A stretch of 64,000 nucleotides of DNA from Rhizobium sp. 18065 (lineage in GTDB: Bacteria; Pseudomonadota; Alphaproteobacteria; Rhizobiales; Rhizobiaceae). Within the stretch, counting starts at the first letter, position 1. The number at the start of each line of letters is the position of its first letter. Shown here piece after piece: positions 1-9,210 of the stretch. Both the position numbers and the translations under genes were made by a program. Location of the stretch: positions 372,001 through 436,000 of the forward strand of contig NZ_CACSJP010000001.1 of assembly GCF_902706095.1 (NCBI RefSeq), given 5' to 3'. A model generated the notes under the pieces. The model was not told the DNA's origin, did no database searches, and saw only the letters and a list, made by a program, of their open reading frames with translations.

Positions 1-1
1 G

Positions 2-610
2 ACGCTTCCGGCCGCGGCCGCGATCTGGGTCCTGTCCGACGAAATCATCCGCGTGCTCTACGAGCGCGGCGCTTTTACCGAACAGAATACCGCAGTCGTC
101 GCCGGCATCCTCGCCATCTATGGCATAGGTCTGCCGGGTTTCGTGCTGATCAAGGCGCTGCAGCCGGGCTACTACGCCCGCGAGGATACGAAGACGCCGA
201 TGCGCTTCACCATGATTTCGGTGGCGCTGAATACCGGTCTTGCCATCACGCTTTTCCCCCATTTCGAGGAAAGCGGCATCGCGATTGCGGAGGCGGCTGC
301 AGGCTGGACCAACACGGTCCTGCTGTTTTCTGTTTTGCTGTGGCGCGGCCATCTGGTCTTCGAATGGGCGCTGATCACCCGCACGCTGCGCCTGATCATG
401 GCGTCCGGCGTAATGGCGGGCGTACTCGTCTATCTGTCGGATCGCTGGAGCGCTTCCTTGATGCCGACCAGTTCGCTGGTCGAACAGGTCTCGACCTTGG
501 CCTTGCTGATTGTCATCGCAATGCCGGTCTATTTCGCCACGGCCTTCCTGATCGGTGGCGCGGACTTCGGCATGATCCGGCGCAACATCAGGCGCAAGCC
601 CAAGGCTTGA
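2..610 (+). CDS. murJ: Lipid II flippase MurJ, C-terminal part (5' truncated by window edge)
   Basis: MurJ flips lipid-linked peptidoglycan precursor across the inner membrane. Only the last 202 codons lie in the window; the reading frame is open from base 2, so the start is off the edge. What is visible is a series of hydrophobic segments, including the family-typical stretch LPGFVLIKALQPGYYAREDT followed by PMRF, and a basic tail (RRNIRRKPKA). In other rhizobia, as recalled, murJ (mviN) lies just upstream of trpS, which matches here apart from two small genes between them. The identification is confident; nothing can be said of its promoter. Confidence 0.9.
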   Translation, partial: TLPAAAAIWVLSDEIIRVLYERGAFTEQNTAVVAGILAIYGIGLPGFVLIKALQPGYYAREDTKTPMRFTMISVALNTGLAITLFPHFEESGIAIAEAAAGWTNTVLLFSVLLWRGHLVFEWALITRTLRLIMASGVMAGVLVYLSDRWSASLMPTSSLVEQVSTLALLIVIAMPVYFATAFLIGGADFGMIRRNIRRKPKA

Positions 611-639
611 AATCTGCTGTCATCGAACAATGACTGGCG

Positions 640-1062
640 CTAGCAGTGCACCCATCTTCGTTTTGGCCCGATATCGACATGCACCATGCCGTTGCAGTAA
701 CGGCCGATACCGCCAATGCCGGGTGCGCTTGCGGCGGCCGCCAGTATTTTGCGCTCCGGCACACCGGGCACACGGATATCAGCGGCATAGCAGCGACTGT
801 GTTGAGATCGGCCCGACCGCGGCCGGTGCCCGGATGTGACCATCGGCTGCCCCCCGGTCTGTCTGGCGATATGGGCGAGGATAGCCCGCAGTTTGGTCGG
901 AAAACAGCTCGCTCGGACGCTGATGCGTTGTAGAGTGTAAGTATTGCTATAGTCGTTTTTCGGCATGAAGAAGTGCCGTTTTTTGGCATCCACTGCACTA
1001 GCCGTTGAATGCAGGGTGAACGTCAAAATACAGCCAAAAACGAGACATGAAAACACGCGCAT
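640..1062 (-). CDS. Exported M15-type zinc peptidase-like protein
   Basis: This is a 140-residue protein of the D-Ala-D-Ala carboxypeptidase-like (M15/YcbK) group, which cleave or bind cell-wall peptides. A signal peptide is visible (hydrophobic core about residues 5-20, then TASAVDA). Likely zinc ligands are the His and Asp of SQHSRCYAADIR and the His of MVHVDIG, in the usual SGHR...H...D...HVD order. I chose the ATG at 1062 because CCGGAG lies 8 bases upstream; an upstream TTG at 1089 is less likely. The gene is convergent with murJ and divergent from the VOC gene. The substrate is unknown. Confidence 0.75.
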   Translation of the reverse strand: MRVFSCLVFGCILTFTLHSTASAVDAKKRHFFMPKNDYSNTYTLQRISVRASCFPTKLRAILAHIARQTGGQPMVTSGHRPRSGRSQHSRCYAADIRVPGVPERKILAAAASAPGIGGIGRYCNGMVHVDIGPKRRWVHC

Positions 1063-1263
1063 GATGACTCTCCGGAAAATAAGTTTCAAGTAAGACTATC
1101 AAGACTGTGCCGCTTGGTTTTTTATTTCTAAAATTGTGTCAAATTTGAAGCGCATTTGCCTTTACAGGTTCAAAGGTGGTGATTCGCTTGGTGAGGCCGG
1201 GGTCTTGCGCTGAAGGCGCCGGCCAGCCTAAGACGATTTGCGCATCTGAGCCGAGGAGTAGCC

Positions 1264-1665
1264 ATGACCGCCCGTTCCCTGTTTTTGATCTCGCTTCTGG
1301 TTGATGACTACGACCGGGCGAAGGGCTTCTATTGCGACAGTCTCGGCTTTGATTGCCTGGAAGACAGCCTGCAGCCGGAAGGCAAGCGCTGGCTCGTGGT
1401 CAAGCCGCCCGGCGGCGACGGGGCCGGCATTCTGTTGGCCAAGGCAGAGGGAGCGGCTCAGGAAGCGGCGGTCGGCAATCAGGCCGGTGGCCGCGTTGGT
1501 TTCTTTCTCAGAACCGATGATTTTGCCCGCGACCATACCCGCATGCTGGCGCATGGCGTTGAATTCCGCGAGGCGCCGCGCCACGAAGTCTACGGCACCG
1601 TCGCAGTCTTCGCCGATCCCTATGGAAATCTCTGGGATCTGATCGAGCCCGCCCCGCAAAAGTGA
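1264..1665 (+). CDS. VOC (glyoxalase/bleomycin resistance) family protein
   Basis: This is a 133-residue single vicinal-oxygen-chelate domain made of two beta-alpha-beta-beta-beta modules. Module one starts LFLISLLVDDYDRAKGFYCD and module two runs from RVGFFLRTDDFARDHTRM to the typical FADPYGNLWDLIEP end. That end supplies the family's usual C-terminal metal-ligand Glu. The start has a clear GAGGAG site 8 bases upstream. VOC proteins include lyases, dioxygenases and drug-binding proteins, and nothing here fixes the substrate. It stands alone between the M15 gene and trpS. Confidence 0.8.
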   Translation: MTARSLFLISLLVDDYDRAKGFYCDSLGFDCLEDSLQPEGKRWLVVKPPGGDGAGILLAKAEGAAQEAAVGNQAGGRVGFFLRTDDFARDHTRMLAHGVEFREAPRHEVYGTVAVFADPYGNLWDLIEPAPQK

Positions 1666-1754
1666 GAGCTTGCTTGCCGGCCATCCGCCGTGCATAAGCC
1701 GATCAAACACGCGATCGAAAGATCGGGCCCTCCACCAGCCTGTTGAGGACAATC

Positions 1755-2819
1755 ATGGGTGAGTTCAAGCCGCTGGTATTCTCCGGCGTTCAGCCAACCG
1801 GCAATCTCCATCTCGGTAACTATCTCGGCGCGATCCGCAAGTTCGTGGCGCTGCAGGAAAACAACGACTGCATGTATTGCGTCGTCGACCTGCATGCGCT
1901 GACGGCCCAGCTTGTGCATGATGACATGCCGACCCAGATCCGCTCGATCACCGCAGCCTTCCTGGCCGCTGGCATCGATCCGAAGCAGCACATCGTCTTC
2001 AACCAGTCGCAGGTGCCGCAGCATGCTGAACTGGCGTGGATCTTCAATTGCGTCGCCCGCCTCGGTTGGATGAACCGCATGACCCAGTTCAAGGACAAGG
2101 CAGGCAAGGATCGCGAGCAGGCCTCGCTTGGTCTCTATGCCTATCCGAGCCTGATGGCGGCTGACATTCTCGTCTATCGCGCCACCCATGTGCCCGTCGG
2201 TGAAGACCAGAAGCAGCATCTCGAACTGACCCGCGATATCGCGATGAAGTTCAACATCGACTTCATGGAAAAGATCCGCCCGACCGGCCTCGGTGTCGAC
2301 ATCACCGTTGGCGAGGAGCCGGTACATGCCTATTTCCCGATGGTCGAGCCGCTGATCGATGGCCCGGCGCCGCGCGTCATGAGCCTGAAGGACGGCACCA
2401 AGAAGATGTCGAAGTCCGATCCATCGGACCTGTCGCGCATCAACCTGATGGATGACGCGGACGCGATTTCCCGCAAGATCCGCAAGGCCAAGACCGATCC
2501 GGATGCGCTTCCAAGCGAAGTCGACGGATTGAAGGGTCGCCCGGAAGCCGACAACCTGGTCGGCATCTTTGCCGCGCTCGCCGACAAGACCAAGGCCGAG
2601 GTTCTCAGCGAATTCGGCGGCCAGCAGTTCTCGGTGTTCAAGCCGGCCCTGGTCGACCTCTCGATTGAAGTACTGGCGCCGATCAATGCCGAAATGCGTC
2701 GCCTGATGGCGGACCCTTCCTATATCGATTCGGTGCTGCGCGACGGCGGAGCAAGGGCGCGCGAGCGTGCCGAAAAGACGATGAACGAAGTCCGCGACAT
2801 CATCGGATTCGTGCGTTAA
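1755..2819 (+). CDS. trpS: Tryptophan--tRNA ligase
   Basis: This class I aminoacyl-tRNA synthetase charges tRNA-Trp. The 354-residue length is normal for the bacterial enzyme. The HIGH-like signature appears as [12 protein letters not shown] near the N-terminus and the KMSKS loop as [13 protein letters not shown] at about residue 215. The motif [17 protein letters not shown] is the Trp/Tyr-tRNA synthetase substrate pocket region. The ATG at 1755 has GAGGAC directly upstream; a TTG four codons earlier is less likely. It is followed closely by the stress protein gene. Confidence 0.97.
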   Translation: MGEFKPLVFSGVQPTGNLHLGNYLGAIRKFVALQENNDCMYCVVDLHALTAQLVHDDMPTQIRSITAAFLAAGIDPKQHIVFNQSQVPQHAELAWIFNCVARLGWMNRMTQFKDKAGKDREQASLGLYAYPSLMAADILVYRATHVPVGEDQKQHLELTRDIAMKFNIDFMEKIRPTGLGVDITVGEEPVHAYFPMVEPLIDGPAPRVMSLKDGTKKMSKSDPSDLSRINLMDDADAISRKIRKAKTDPDALPSEVDGLKGRPEADNLVGIFAALADKTKAEVLSEFGGQQFSVFKPALVDLSIEVLAPINAEMRRLMADPSYIDSVLRDGGARARERAEKTMNEVRDIIGFVR

Positions 2820-2900
2820 GGTCTGATGGAATTTCGGCTGGGTCGTCCGGAGCCAGCCGTCATGTCCTTGAATGTTCATGATCCGGAGGCGGGGTTCTTT

Positions 2901-3392
2901 ATGGTATCAACACGCCTGTCACGTCTTGAAGGTCACCGCCGCAAGTTCATGGCGGTGATTGATAATACCCCGGAATGCTCCCGTGCAGTCCATTATGCCG
3001 GGCGGCGCGCCAAGAATTCCAACGGCGGGCTTGTTCTGATTTATGTGATCCCCGAAGGCGATTTCCAGCAATGGCTGGGCGTCGAGGAGATCATGCGGGC
3101 GGAGGCTCGGGAAGAGGCCGAATCGATCATGGCCAAGTCGGCTCAGACGGTGCGCGAGACGATCGGCATCGAACCGGAGATCGTCATCCGCGAAGGCGGT
3201 GCCTATACCGAGATCAACAGTCTGATCGATGAAGACCGCGATATTGCAATTCTCGTGCTGGCTGCAGGCTCGACGAAGGAAGGCCCGGGCCCGCTGGTTT
3301 CGATGATTGCAGGGCGAGGTGCCGCGTTCCCCATCCCGGTTACGGTGTTGCCCGATTCGCTGACCGATGAAGAAATCGACGCATTGTGCTGA
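2901..3392 (+). CDS. Universal stress protein (UspA family)
   Basis: This is a 163-residue single Usp domain. The opening beta strand reads KFMAVIDNTPECSRAVHYA and the last third, IAILVLAAGSTKEGPGPLVSMI, corresponds to the Gly-rich ATP-binding loop. It is likely a cytoplasmic nucleotide-binding stress protein. I chose the ATG at 2901 because GGAGGCGGGG lies just upstream; an in-frame ATG at 2826 would add 25 residues lacking family character. It sits about 80 bp after trpS and 100 bp before the Fe-S scaffold gene. Confidence 0.85.
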   Translation: MVSTRLSRLEGHRRKFMAVIDNTPECSRAVHYAGRRAKNSNGGLVLIYVIPEGDFQQWLGVEEIMRAEAREEAESIMAKSAQTVRETIGIEPEIVIREGGAYTEINSLIDEDRDIAILVLAAGSTKEGPGPLVSMIAGRGAAFPIPVTVLPDSLTDEEIDALC

Positions 3393-3492
3393 TCTGACGC
3401 TGACGTTGCCACTTGAATGGTGCGGGCAATGGGCTTATTTTCTTTTGAAGAATTCTAAACTTTAGCGGTGATGCCACCGCGTGGAGACCATC

Positions 3493-4056
3493 ATGTTCAT
3501 CCAGACCGAAGCCACACCGAATCCTGCCACACTCAAGTTCCTGCCGGGCAAGGTTGTGATGGAAAGCGGAACGGCCGAATTCCGCGACGCCGAAAGTGCC
3601 GGCGTTTCGCCGCTCGCCTCGCGCATTTTCCAGATTCCTGGCGTGACCGGCGTCTTCTTTGGCTACGACTTCGTCACGGTCAGCAAGGAAGGGCCGGAAT
3701 GGCAGCACCTGAAGCCGGCGATCCTCGGCACCATCATGGAGCATTTCATGAGCGGTGCGCCGGTCATGGGCTCGGCGGCCGTTGCCAATGATGCCGATGG
3801 CGACGAAGAGTTCTTCGACGCCGGTGATGAAACCATTGTCGCCACGATCAAGGAACTGCTCGAAACCCGTGTCCGTCCGGCTGTGGCCCAGGACGGTGGC
3901 GATATCACCTTTCGCGGTTTCAAGGACGGCACCGTTTTCCTCAATATGAAGGGTTCCTGCGCCGGTTGCCCGTCGTCGACGGCAACCTTGAAGCATGGCG
4001 TACAGAACCTTCTGCGCCATTTCGTGCCGGAAGTGCAGGAAGTCGAGGCGGTCTGA
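3493..4056 (+). CDS. Nfu/NifU-like iron-sulfur cluster carrier
   Basis: This 187-residue protein has an N-terminal Nfu_N domain (MFIQTEATPNPATLKFLPGK onward) and a C-terminal NifU domain carrying the cluster-binding CxxC. The cysteines are Cys156 and Cys159 in GSCAGCPSS. Such proteins hold and pass Fe-S clusters to client enzymes. The ATG at 3493 is preferred over a GTG four codons upstream, since that GTGGAG stretch makes a good ribosome site. A small hairpin (GCGGTG/CACCGC, 3465-3480) sits just before it. It lies 20 bp before tsaB. Confidence 0.92.
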   Translation: MFIQTEATPNPATLKFLPGKVVMESGTAEFRDAESAGVSPLASRIFQIPGVTGVFFGYDFVTVSKEGPEWQHLKPAILGTIMEHFMSGAPVMGSAAVANDADGDEEFFDAGDETIVATIKELLETRVRPAVAQDGGDITFRGFKDGTVFLNMKGSCAGCPSSTATLKHGVQNLLRHFVPEVQEVEAV

Positions 4057-4076
4057 ACCGCCTGCACGGAGTGAGC

Positions 4077-4727
4077 ATGATTGTTCTGGCGATCGATACG
4101 GCGGGCGTGGATTGCGCGGTCGCTGTCTATGATGCTGCTTCAGGCCGCGTGCTTGGCAGTGTCAGCGAAACAATCGGCCGGGGTCATGCCGAGCGCCTGA
4201 TGGCGATGATTGACGAAGCCTTGGACAAGGCAGATCTGACGCTGTCCGAAATGACGCGTGTCGCCGTGACTGTCGGTCCTGGCTCATTTACCGGAATTCG
4301 TGTTGGCGTCGCCGCCGCCCGCGGCCTGGCGCTGGCACTGGGGGTCGAGTGCGTCGGTGTGTCGACGCTGTCTGTCCTTGCCAACCTGCCTGCACCGGGT
4401 GCGCCCCGAACCGTATTGGCGGCAATGAATGCGCATCGCGACGAAGTCTATGCGCAGACATTCGAAAATGGCGAACCCTCCGATGAGGCGCGCGTGCTCG
4501 GGCTCGATGAATTCCTGTCTCAGGCCGCGTCCGACAATGTCGCGGTGATTGGATCTGCAGCAGCTTTGCTGACGGACAAGGCGGCTCAAACCGGACCGGA
4601 TCACTTTCCGATCGAGATTGTCGCAGCGCTCGGCGCAAAGGCGAAAGCCCAGGGCAAGCCAAAGCCGCTTTATCTACGTGGACCGGATGCCAAGCCGCAA
4701 ACCGGATTTGCAGTGTCCAGAGCCTGA
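4077..4727 (+). CDS. tsaB: tRNA threonylcarbamoyladenosine biosynthesis protein TsaB
   Basis: TsaB (YeaZ) partners TsaD and TsaE in making t6A37 on ANN-decoding tRNAs. The 216-residue protein begins MIVLAIDTAGVDCAVAVYD and has the family hallmark GPGSFTGIRVG, part of the ASKHA fold. A longer in-frame reading from 3966 would overlap the nfu gene, so I chose the ATG at 4077 preceded by GGAGTGAGC. It is followed by rimI, a pairing common in bacteria because rimI and tsaB are often co-transcribed. Confidence 0.93.
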   Translation: MIVLAIDTAGVDCAVAVYDAASGRVLGSVSETIGRGHAERLMAMIDEALDKADLTLSEMTRVAVTVGPGSFTGIRVGVAAARGLALALGVECVGVSTLSVLANLPAPGAPRTVLAAMNAHRDEVYAQTFENGEPSDEARVLGLDEFLSQAASDNVAVIGSAAALLTDKAAQTGPDHFPIEIVAALGAKAKAQGKPKPLYLRGPDAKPQTGFAVSRA

Positions 4728-4848
4728 AACATTGCGTCCATCCGTGGCAAGCTGTTTGGCGACGATGACATGCTTCGATAAGACGATCTAAAGCCCTTGG
4801 CTTGAACCTGTTCAGCCTTGGCATGCCTCAGAATACAGAGCCTCAAGA

Positions 4849-5346
4849 ATGCGCGACACACTGTTTTACCGTCAGCCTGAGTTCGAAATCGTTCCCATGG
4901 TGCCCGATCATTGCGCTGCCGTGGCGACCTTGCATGCGCACCGATTTGCGCGGGCCTGGGGCGACGGCGAATTCGTCAGCCTGCTGCTCCAGCCGAACTC
5001 CTTCGGCTTCGTCGCCTGGCAGACCAACACGCTGATTTTCAAGGCGCCCCTGGCCGGTTTCGTGCTGGCCCGCGAAGTGGCCGGCGAGGCCGAGATCCTC
5101 ACCATTGCCGTCAATGACAAGATGGCGCGGTTCGGCCTCGGTTGGCGTCTCATGCAGGCCGCCATGCGCGAAGCCCGCAATCGCGGCGGCGAAGCCATGT
5201 TCCTCGAGGTCGATGACGGAAACGCAGCGGCGCTCGGGCTTTACCGCAAACTCGGTTTTGAAAGAGCCGGCGAACGGCCGGCATATTACACAGATGAATC
5301 CGGCCGTAGGACCTCCGCGCTTGTCATGCGTCGCGATCTTCGCTAG
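4849..5346 (+). CDS. rimI: Ribosomal-protein-alanine N-acetyltransferase (RimI-like GNAT)
   Basis: This is a 165-residue GNAT acetyltransferase. The acetyl-CoA loop is visible as MARFGLGWRLMQAAMREA (R-x-G-x-G type), followed by FLEVDDGNAAALGLYRKLGF, a strong RimI-type signature, and a final Y...GRRTSALVMRRDL strand. In the model family it acetylates the N-terminus of ribosomal protein S18; substrate identity here is inferred from similarity and from its place after tsaB. About 120 bp without an obvious terminator separate it from tsaB. Confidence 0.87.
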   Translation: MRDTLFYRQPEFEIVPMVPDHCAAVATLHAHRFARAWGDGEFVSLLLQPNSFGFVAWQTNTLIFKAPLAGFVLAREVAGEAEILTIAVNDKMARFGLGWRLMQAAMREARNRGGEAMFLEVDDGNAAALGLYRKLGFERAGERPAYYTDESGRRTSALVMRRDLR

Positions 5347-5388
5347 TCCGTCGGTGAGACGAACCGAATGTGCGGATAACATGGGCTC

Positions 5389-5817
5389 ATGACCGAAGCC
5401 ATCAAATCGCTGGAAGCGCTTTGTGCCGAACGTGGCATGCGCATGACCGAACAGCGTCGTGTGATCGCCCGAATTCTTGAGGAATCGGCAGATCATCCGG
5501 ACGTCGAGGAACTGTATCGCCGATCCTCGAAGGTCGATGCCAAGATTTCCATCTCCACTGTCTACCGCACGGTCAAGCTGTTCGAGGATGCCGGCATCAT
5601 CGAGCGTCATGACTTCCGCGACGGCCGCTCACGCTACGAGACGGTGCCGGAAGAACATCATGATCATCTGATCGACTTGAAGACCGGTGTCGTCGTCGAG
5701 TTTCATTCGCCCGAAATCGAAGCCCTGCAGGAGCGCATCGCGCGCGAGCATGGCTTCCGTCTCGTCGGCCATCGTCTTGAACTCTACGGTATTCCGCTCG
5801 CGAATGACGAGAAGTAG
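5389..5817 (+). CDS. mur: Fur-family metal regulator (rhizobial Fur/Mur type)
   Basis: This 142-residue Fur family repressor has a winged helix (about residues 15-80, ISISTVYRTVKLFEDAGIIE) and a metal-binding dimerisation domain with EEHHDHLIDL. The C-terminal CxxC zinc pairs of E. coli Fur are absent. In Rhizobium and Sinorhizobium the Fur at this locus is, as recalled, a manganese-responsive regulator (Mur) controlling sitABCD, while iron control moved to RirA and Irr. The neighbours rimI and plsC fit that locus. Manganese response is inferred from orthology, not from the sequence alone. Confidence 0.85.
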   Translation: MTEAIKSLEALCAERGMRMTEQRRVIARILEESADHPDVEELYRRSSKVDAKISISTVYRTVKLFEDAGIIERHDFRDGRSRYETVPEEHHDHLIDLKTGVVVEFHSPEIEALQERIAREHGFRLVGHRLELYGIPLANDEK

Positions 5818-5847
5818 GCCTATGCGTGAAGGCGGAACGAGGCTCGC

Positions 5848-6645
5848 GTGATCAACTGGCTGCGCATCGCCCTGTCATTTGCCGTGCTGATTGCCGCTTC
5901 CTTGCTGCTGATCCCGATCCAGCTTCTTGCGCTGCGCTTGAACTGGCGTTTGCGCCATAGCCTGCCCAGGTTCTGGCACAAGGCAACGCTTCGCGCGCTG
6001 GGCATCCGCGTTCATGTCCATGGCCAGCTAGACCAGAGCCGACCGCTGATGATCGCCGCCAATCATGCATCGTGGAAAGACATCCTCGTTCTCGGCTCGC
6101 TCGCCGATGTCACCTTCATCGCCAAGACGGAGGTGGCCTCCTGGCCGCTTTTCGGGGCGCTGGCAAAGCTGCAGAAGACGATTTTCATTGCCCGCGAGGA
6201 AAAGCGGCGCACAGGGGATCAGGTCAATGAGATTGCCGGGCGCATGGCGGATGGCGAGATCGTCGTGTTGTTTCCAGAGGGCACGACCTCCGATGGCAAT
6301 CGAGTTCTCAGCGTCAAGTCCTCCCTCTTCGGTGCCGCTGCCGCTGCTCTTCCCGAAGGTGGCGAAAGCGGTGTTCATGTGCAGCCGGTGGCGATTGCCT
6401 ATACCCGTGTCCAGGGCATGCCGATGGGCCGCTATCATCGGCCGATAGCCGGTTGGCCGGGAGACACGGGCCTTACTGAATCGCTGCTTGGGGTCCTGAG
6501 AGCCGGCGCGATCGACGTCGATGTCTCCTTTGGCGAGAGTGTGGAGTTCAGCAAAGGCGACAGCCGAAAACATCTGGCCTCCCAGATCGAGACGCGTCTG
6601 CGTCGCATGCTGCTCGCCCATTTGCGCGGCCGTCACAAGCGCTGA
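5848..6645 (+). CDS. 1-acyl-glycerol-3-phosphate acyltransferase (PlsC family)
   Basis: This 265-residue membrane-associated acyltransferase has an N-terminal hydrophobic helix (about residues 7-28). The catalytic HX4D box is NHASWKD and the acceptor-binding motif is FPEGTTSDGN. It makes phosphatidic acid or, if it is the OlsA-type paralogue, acylates lyso-ornithine lipid. The start is a GTG at 5848: an upstream in-frame stop at 5827 excludes a longer form, and GAACGAGG provides a ribosome site. It lies 30 bp after the Fur/Mur gene. Confidence 0.85.
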   Translation: MINWLRIALSFAVLIAASLLLIPIQLLALRLNWRLRHSLPRFWHKATLRALGIRVHVHGQLDQSRPLMIAANHASWKDILVLGSLADVTFIAKTEVASWPLFGALAKLQKTIFIAREEKRRTGDQVNEIAGRMADGEIVVLFPEGTTSDGNRVLSVKSSLFGAAAAALPEGGESGVHVQPVAIAYTRVQGMPMGRYHRPIAGWPGDTGLTESLLGVLRAGAIDVDVSFGESVEFSKGDSRKHLASQIETRLRRMLLAHLRGRHKR

Positions 6646-6702
6646 CCGGGCACTCGTGATTTTTCGGTTTAATCGGACAGCGAAAACCACTAAATAGCGG
6701 CC

Positions 6703-8097
6703 ATGACACAGGACACAGCGATCATCCCCGCAAACCAGCAGCCCGGCGCCAATGCGCGTAAGGTCTTCATCAAGACCTATGGCTGCCAGATGAATGTCTA
6801 TGACAGCGGCCGCATGGCCGATGCGCTTGCGGCAGACGGCTATGTCTCGACCGAGATCATGGAAGACGCCGATCTGGTTTTGCTCAACACCTGTCATATT
6901 CGTGAAAAGGCAGCCGAAAAAGTCTACTCGGCTTTGGGACGCCTGCGCGAGACGAAGAAGGCGCGCGCTGCCGAAGGCCGTGAATTCATGATCGGTGTGG
7001 CCGGTTGCGTCGCCCAGGCAGAGGGTGAGGAAATCTCCCGTCGCGAACCTGCCGTCGATGTCGTGATCGGCCCGCAGACCTACCACCGCCTGCCGCAGGC
7101 CCTGCACCGCGCCCGCGCCGGCGAGCGTGTCGTCGACACGGAATATGCGCTGGAAGACAAGTTCGAGCATCTGCCGGCTCCCGTCAAAGTCCCGGGCAAG
7201 CCGCGCAACGTCACGGCATTCCTGACGGTTCAGGAAGGCTGCGACAAGTTCTGCACCTTCTGCGTCGTGCCCTATACCCGCGGCTCGGAAGTCTCGCGTC
7301 CCCTTGCCCAGCTTCTGGCCGAGGCTCGTAAGCTTGTCGATACCGGCGTGCGTGAGCTGACTTTGCTCGGCCAGAACGTCAATGCCTGGCATGGCGAGGA
7401 CGAAGAGGGCAGGGCAATCGGTCTTGGCGATCTGCTCTACCGTCTGGCCGAGACCCCCGGTCTTGCGCGTCTGCGCTACACCACCAGCCATCCTCGTGAC
7501 ATGGACGACCGGCTGATCGAAGCGCATCGTGATCTGCGTATGCTGATGCCCTATCTGCATCTGCCGGTCCAGGCCGGTTCGGACCGGATCCTGAAGGCGA
7601 TGAACCGTCGCCACAAGGCGTCGGAATATATTGCGCTGATCGAGCGCATTCGTGCGATGCGTCCCGATATCGCGCTGTCGGGTGACTTCATCGTCGGTTT
7701 CCCCGGTGAGACCGATCAGGACTTCGAGGACACGATGAACCTCGTGCGTCAGGTGAATTACGCCCAGGCCTATTCATTCAAATATTCGACGCGACCGGGT
7801 ACGCCCGGTGCCGATTTGCCGGATCATGTCCCGGAAGACGTCAAGACGGAACGCCTGGCTCGGCTGCAACAATTGCTGCTTGAGCAGCAGCAGGCCTTTT
7901 CCCAATCGATGATCGGGCGTACCATGGACCTGCTGCTGGAGAAGCCGGGACGCATGCCTGGACAATTAATTGGTAGGTCTCCTTGGCTGCAGTCTGTGAA
8001 TGTTGATGCAATGTCTTCGAAAATCGGTGACATTATACAGGTACGAATCACCGCAGCCGGCCCAAACAGCTTGTTTGCCGAGGTGGCAGAGGGTTAG
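6703..8097 (+). CDS. miaB: tRNA-2-methylthio-N6-dimethylallyladenosine synthase MiaB
   Basis: This radical SAM methylthiotransferase modifies i6A37 of tRNAs. The 464 residues show the three domains in order. The N-terminal domain has three cluster cysteines ([27 protein letters not shown]), the radical SAM core has [17 protein letters not shown], and a TRAM domain closes the protein ([20 protein letters not shown] onward). The gene is codirectional with plsC and phoH. The order miaB-phoH-ybeY-corC-lnt is widely conserved in proteobacteria. Confidence 0.97.
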   Translation: MTQDTAIIPANQQPGANARKVFIKTYGCQMNVYDSGRMADALAADGYVSTEIMEDADLVLLNTCHIREKAAEKVYSALGRLRETKKARAAEGREFMIGVAGCVAQAEGEEISRREPAVDVVIGPQTYHRLPQALHRARAGERVVDTEYALEDKFEHLPAPVKVPGKPRNVTAFLTVQEGCDKFCTFCVVPYTRGSEVSRPLAQLLAEARKLVDTGVRELTLLGQNVNAWHGEDEEGRAIGLGDLLYRLAETPGLARLRYTTSHPRDMDDRLIEAHRDLRMLMPYLHLPVQAGSDRILKAMNRRHKASEYIALIERIRAMRPDIALSGDFIVGFPGETDQDFEDTMNLVRQVNYAQAYSFKYSTRPGTPGADLPDHVPEDVKTERLARLQQLLLEQQQAFSQSMIGRTMDLLLEKPGRMPGQLIGRSPWLQSVNVDAMSSKIGDIIQVRITAAGPNSLFAEVAEG

Positions 8098-8137
8098 AGT
8101 GAGGGCCTGAACCTGATCGACACAGGAGCCTGAACGC

Positions 8138-9193
8138 TTGAACGCAACAGAAGTGGTTTCCTCACCCTCGCGCAATGTCCGCACTACTGCGACCGACGCC
8201 AATCACTTCATTTTGACGTTCGAGAACAACCGGCTTGCGAGCGAACTCTTCGGTCAATTCGACCAGCATCTCAAACTTCTCGAACAGCGTCTGCAGATCG
8301 AAGCCCGTGCCCGTGGCAATTCGGTTTCGATTTCCGGTGACCTGCTCGCCACCAATCAGGCACGCCGGGCGCTCGATTTCCTCTATGCCCGTCTGCAGAG
8401 CGGCGGTTCGGTCGAACTGTCCGACGTCGAGGGCGCAATCCGAATGGCTGTCGCCGCCGATGACCAGTTGAGCCTGCCGACACTGGAGCGCAAGGCCAAG
8501 CTGTCGATGGCGCAGATCTCGACGCGCAAGAAGACAATTGCTGCCCGCACGCCGACCCAGGATGCCTATATGCGGGCACTGGATCGTTCCGAAATGGTCT
8601 TCGGCGTCGGCCCGGCCGGTACCGGCAAGACTTATCTCGCGGTCGCCCATGCAGCGCAGTTGCTGGAGCGCGGCATCGTTGATCGCATTGTCCTGACGCG
8701 CCCAGCCGTTGAAGCCGGTGAACGTCTCGGCTTCCTTCCGGGCGACTTGAAGGAAAAGGTCGATCCTTATCTGCGGCCTCTCTATGATGCGCTGTATGAC
8801 ATGATCCCCGGCGACAAGGTCGAACGGGCGATTACAGCAGGTGTCATCGAAATCGCACCACTCGCCTTCATGCGCGGGCGCACGCTCGCCAATGCCGCCA
8901 TCATTCTCGACGAGGCGCAGAACACCACATCGATGCAGATGAAGATGTTCCTGACCCGTCTCGGTGAGAACGGCCGCATGATTATCACCGGTGATCCGAG
9001 CCAGATCGACTTGCCGCGCGGCGTCACGTCGGGCCTGGTCGAGGCACTGCAGATCCTCAAGGAAGTTGAGGGCGTGTCGATTGTTCGTTTCAAGGACACC
9101 GATGTTGTCCGCCATCCGCTGGTTGGCCGGATTGTTCGAGCCTATGATGCGAAGTATGTTGTTGCGGAAGAAAGCGAGCAGACCGGCCGTTGA
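8138..9193 (+). CDS. phoH: PhoH family ATPase
   Basis: This is a 351-residue PhoH (YbeZ-type) protein. The Walker A motif is GVGPAGTGKTYLAVA, the Walker B is AAIILDEAQNTT, and MIITGDPSQIDLPRG is the family signature. A helical N-terminal region (about 1-115) precedes the ATPase. It probably acts with YbeY in RNA metabolism. The apparent start is a TTG at 8138, with CAGGAG about 12 bases upstream; a GTG at 8153 is an alternative. It ends just before ybeY. Confidence 0.93.
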   Translation: MNATEVVSSPSRNVRTTATDANHFILTFENNRLASELFGQFDQHLKLLEQRLQIEARARGNSVSISGDLLATNQARRALDFLYARLQSGGSVELSDVEGAIRMAVAADDQLSLPTLERKAKLSMAQISTRKKTIAARTPTQDAYMRALDRSEMVFGVGPAGTGKTYLAVAHAAQLLERGIVDRIVLTRPAVEAGERLGFLPGDLKEKVDPYLRPLYDALYDMIPGDKVERAITAGVIEIAPLAFMRGRTLANAAIILDEAQNTTSMQMKMFLTRLGENGRMIITGDPSQIDLPRGVTSGLVEALQILKEVEGVSIVRFKDTDVVRHPLVGRIVRAYDAKYVVAEESEQTGR

Positions 9194-9210
9194 GGTCTGC
9201 CACACTGAAG

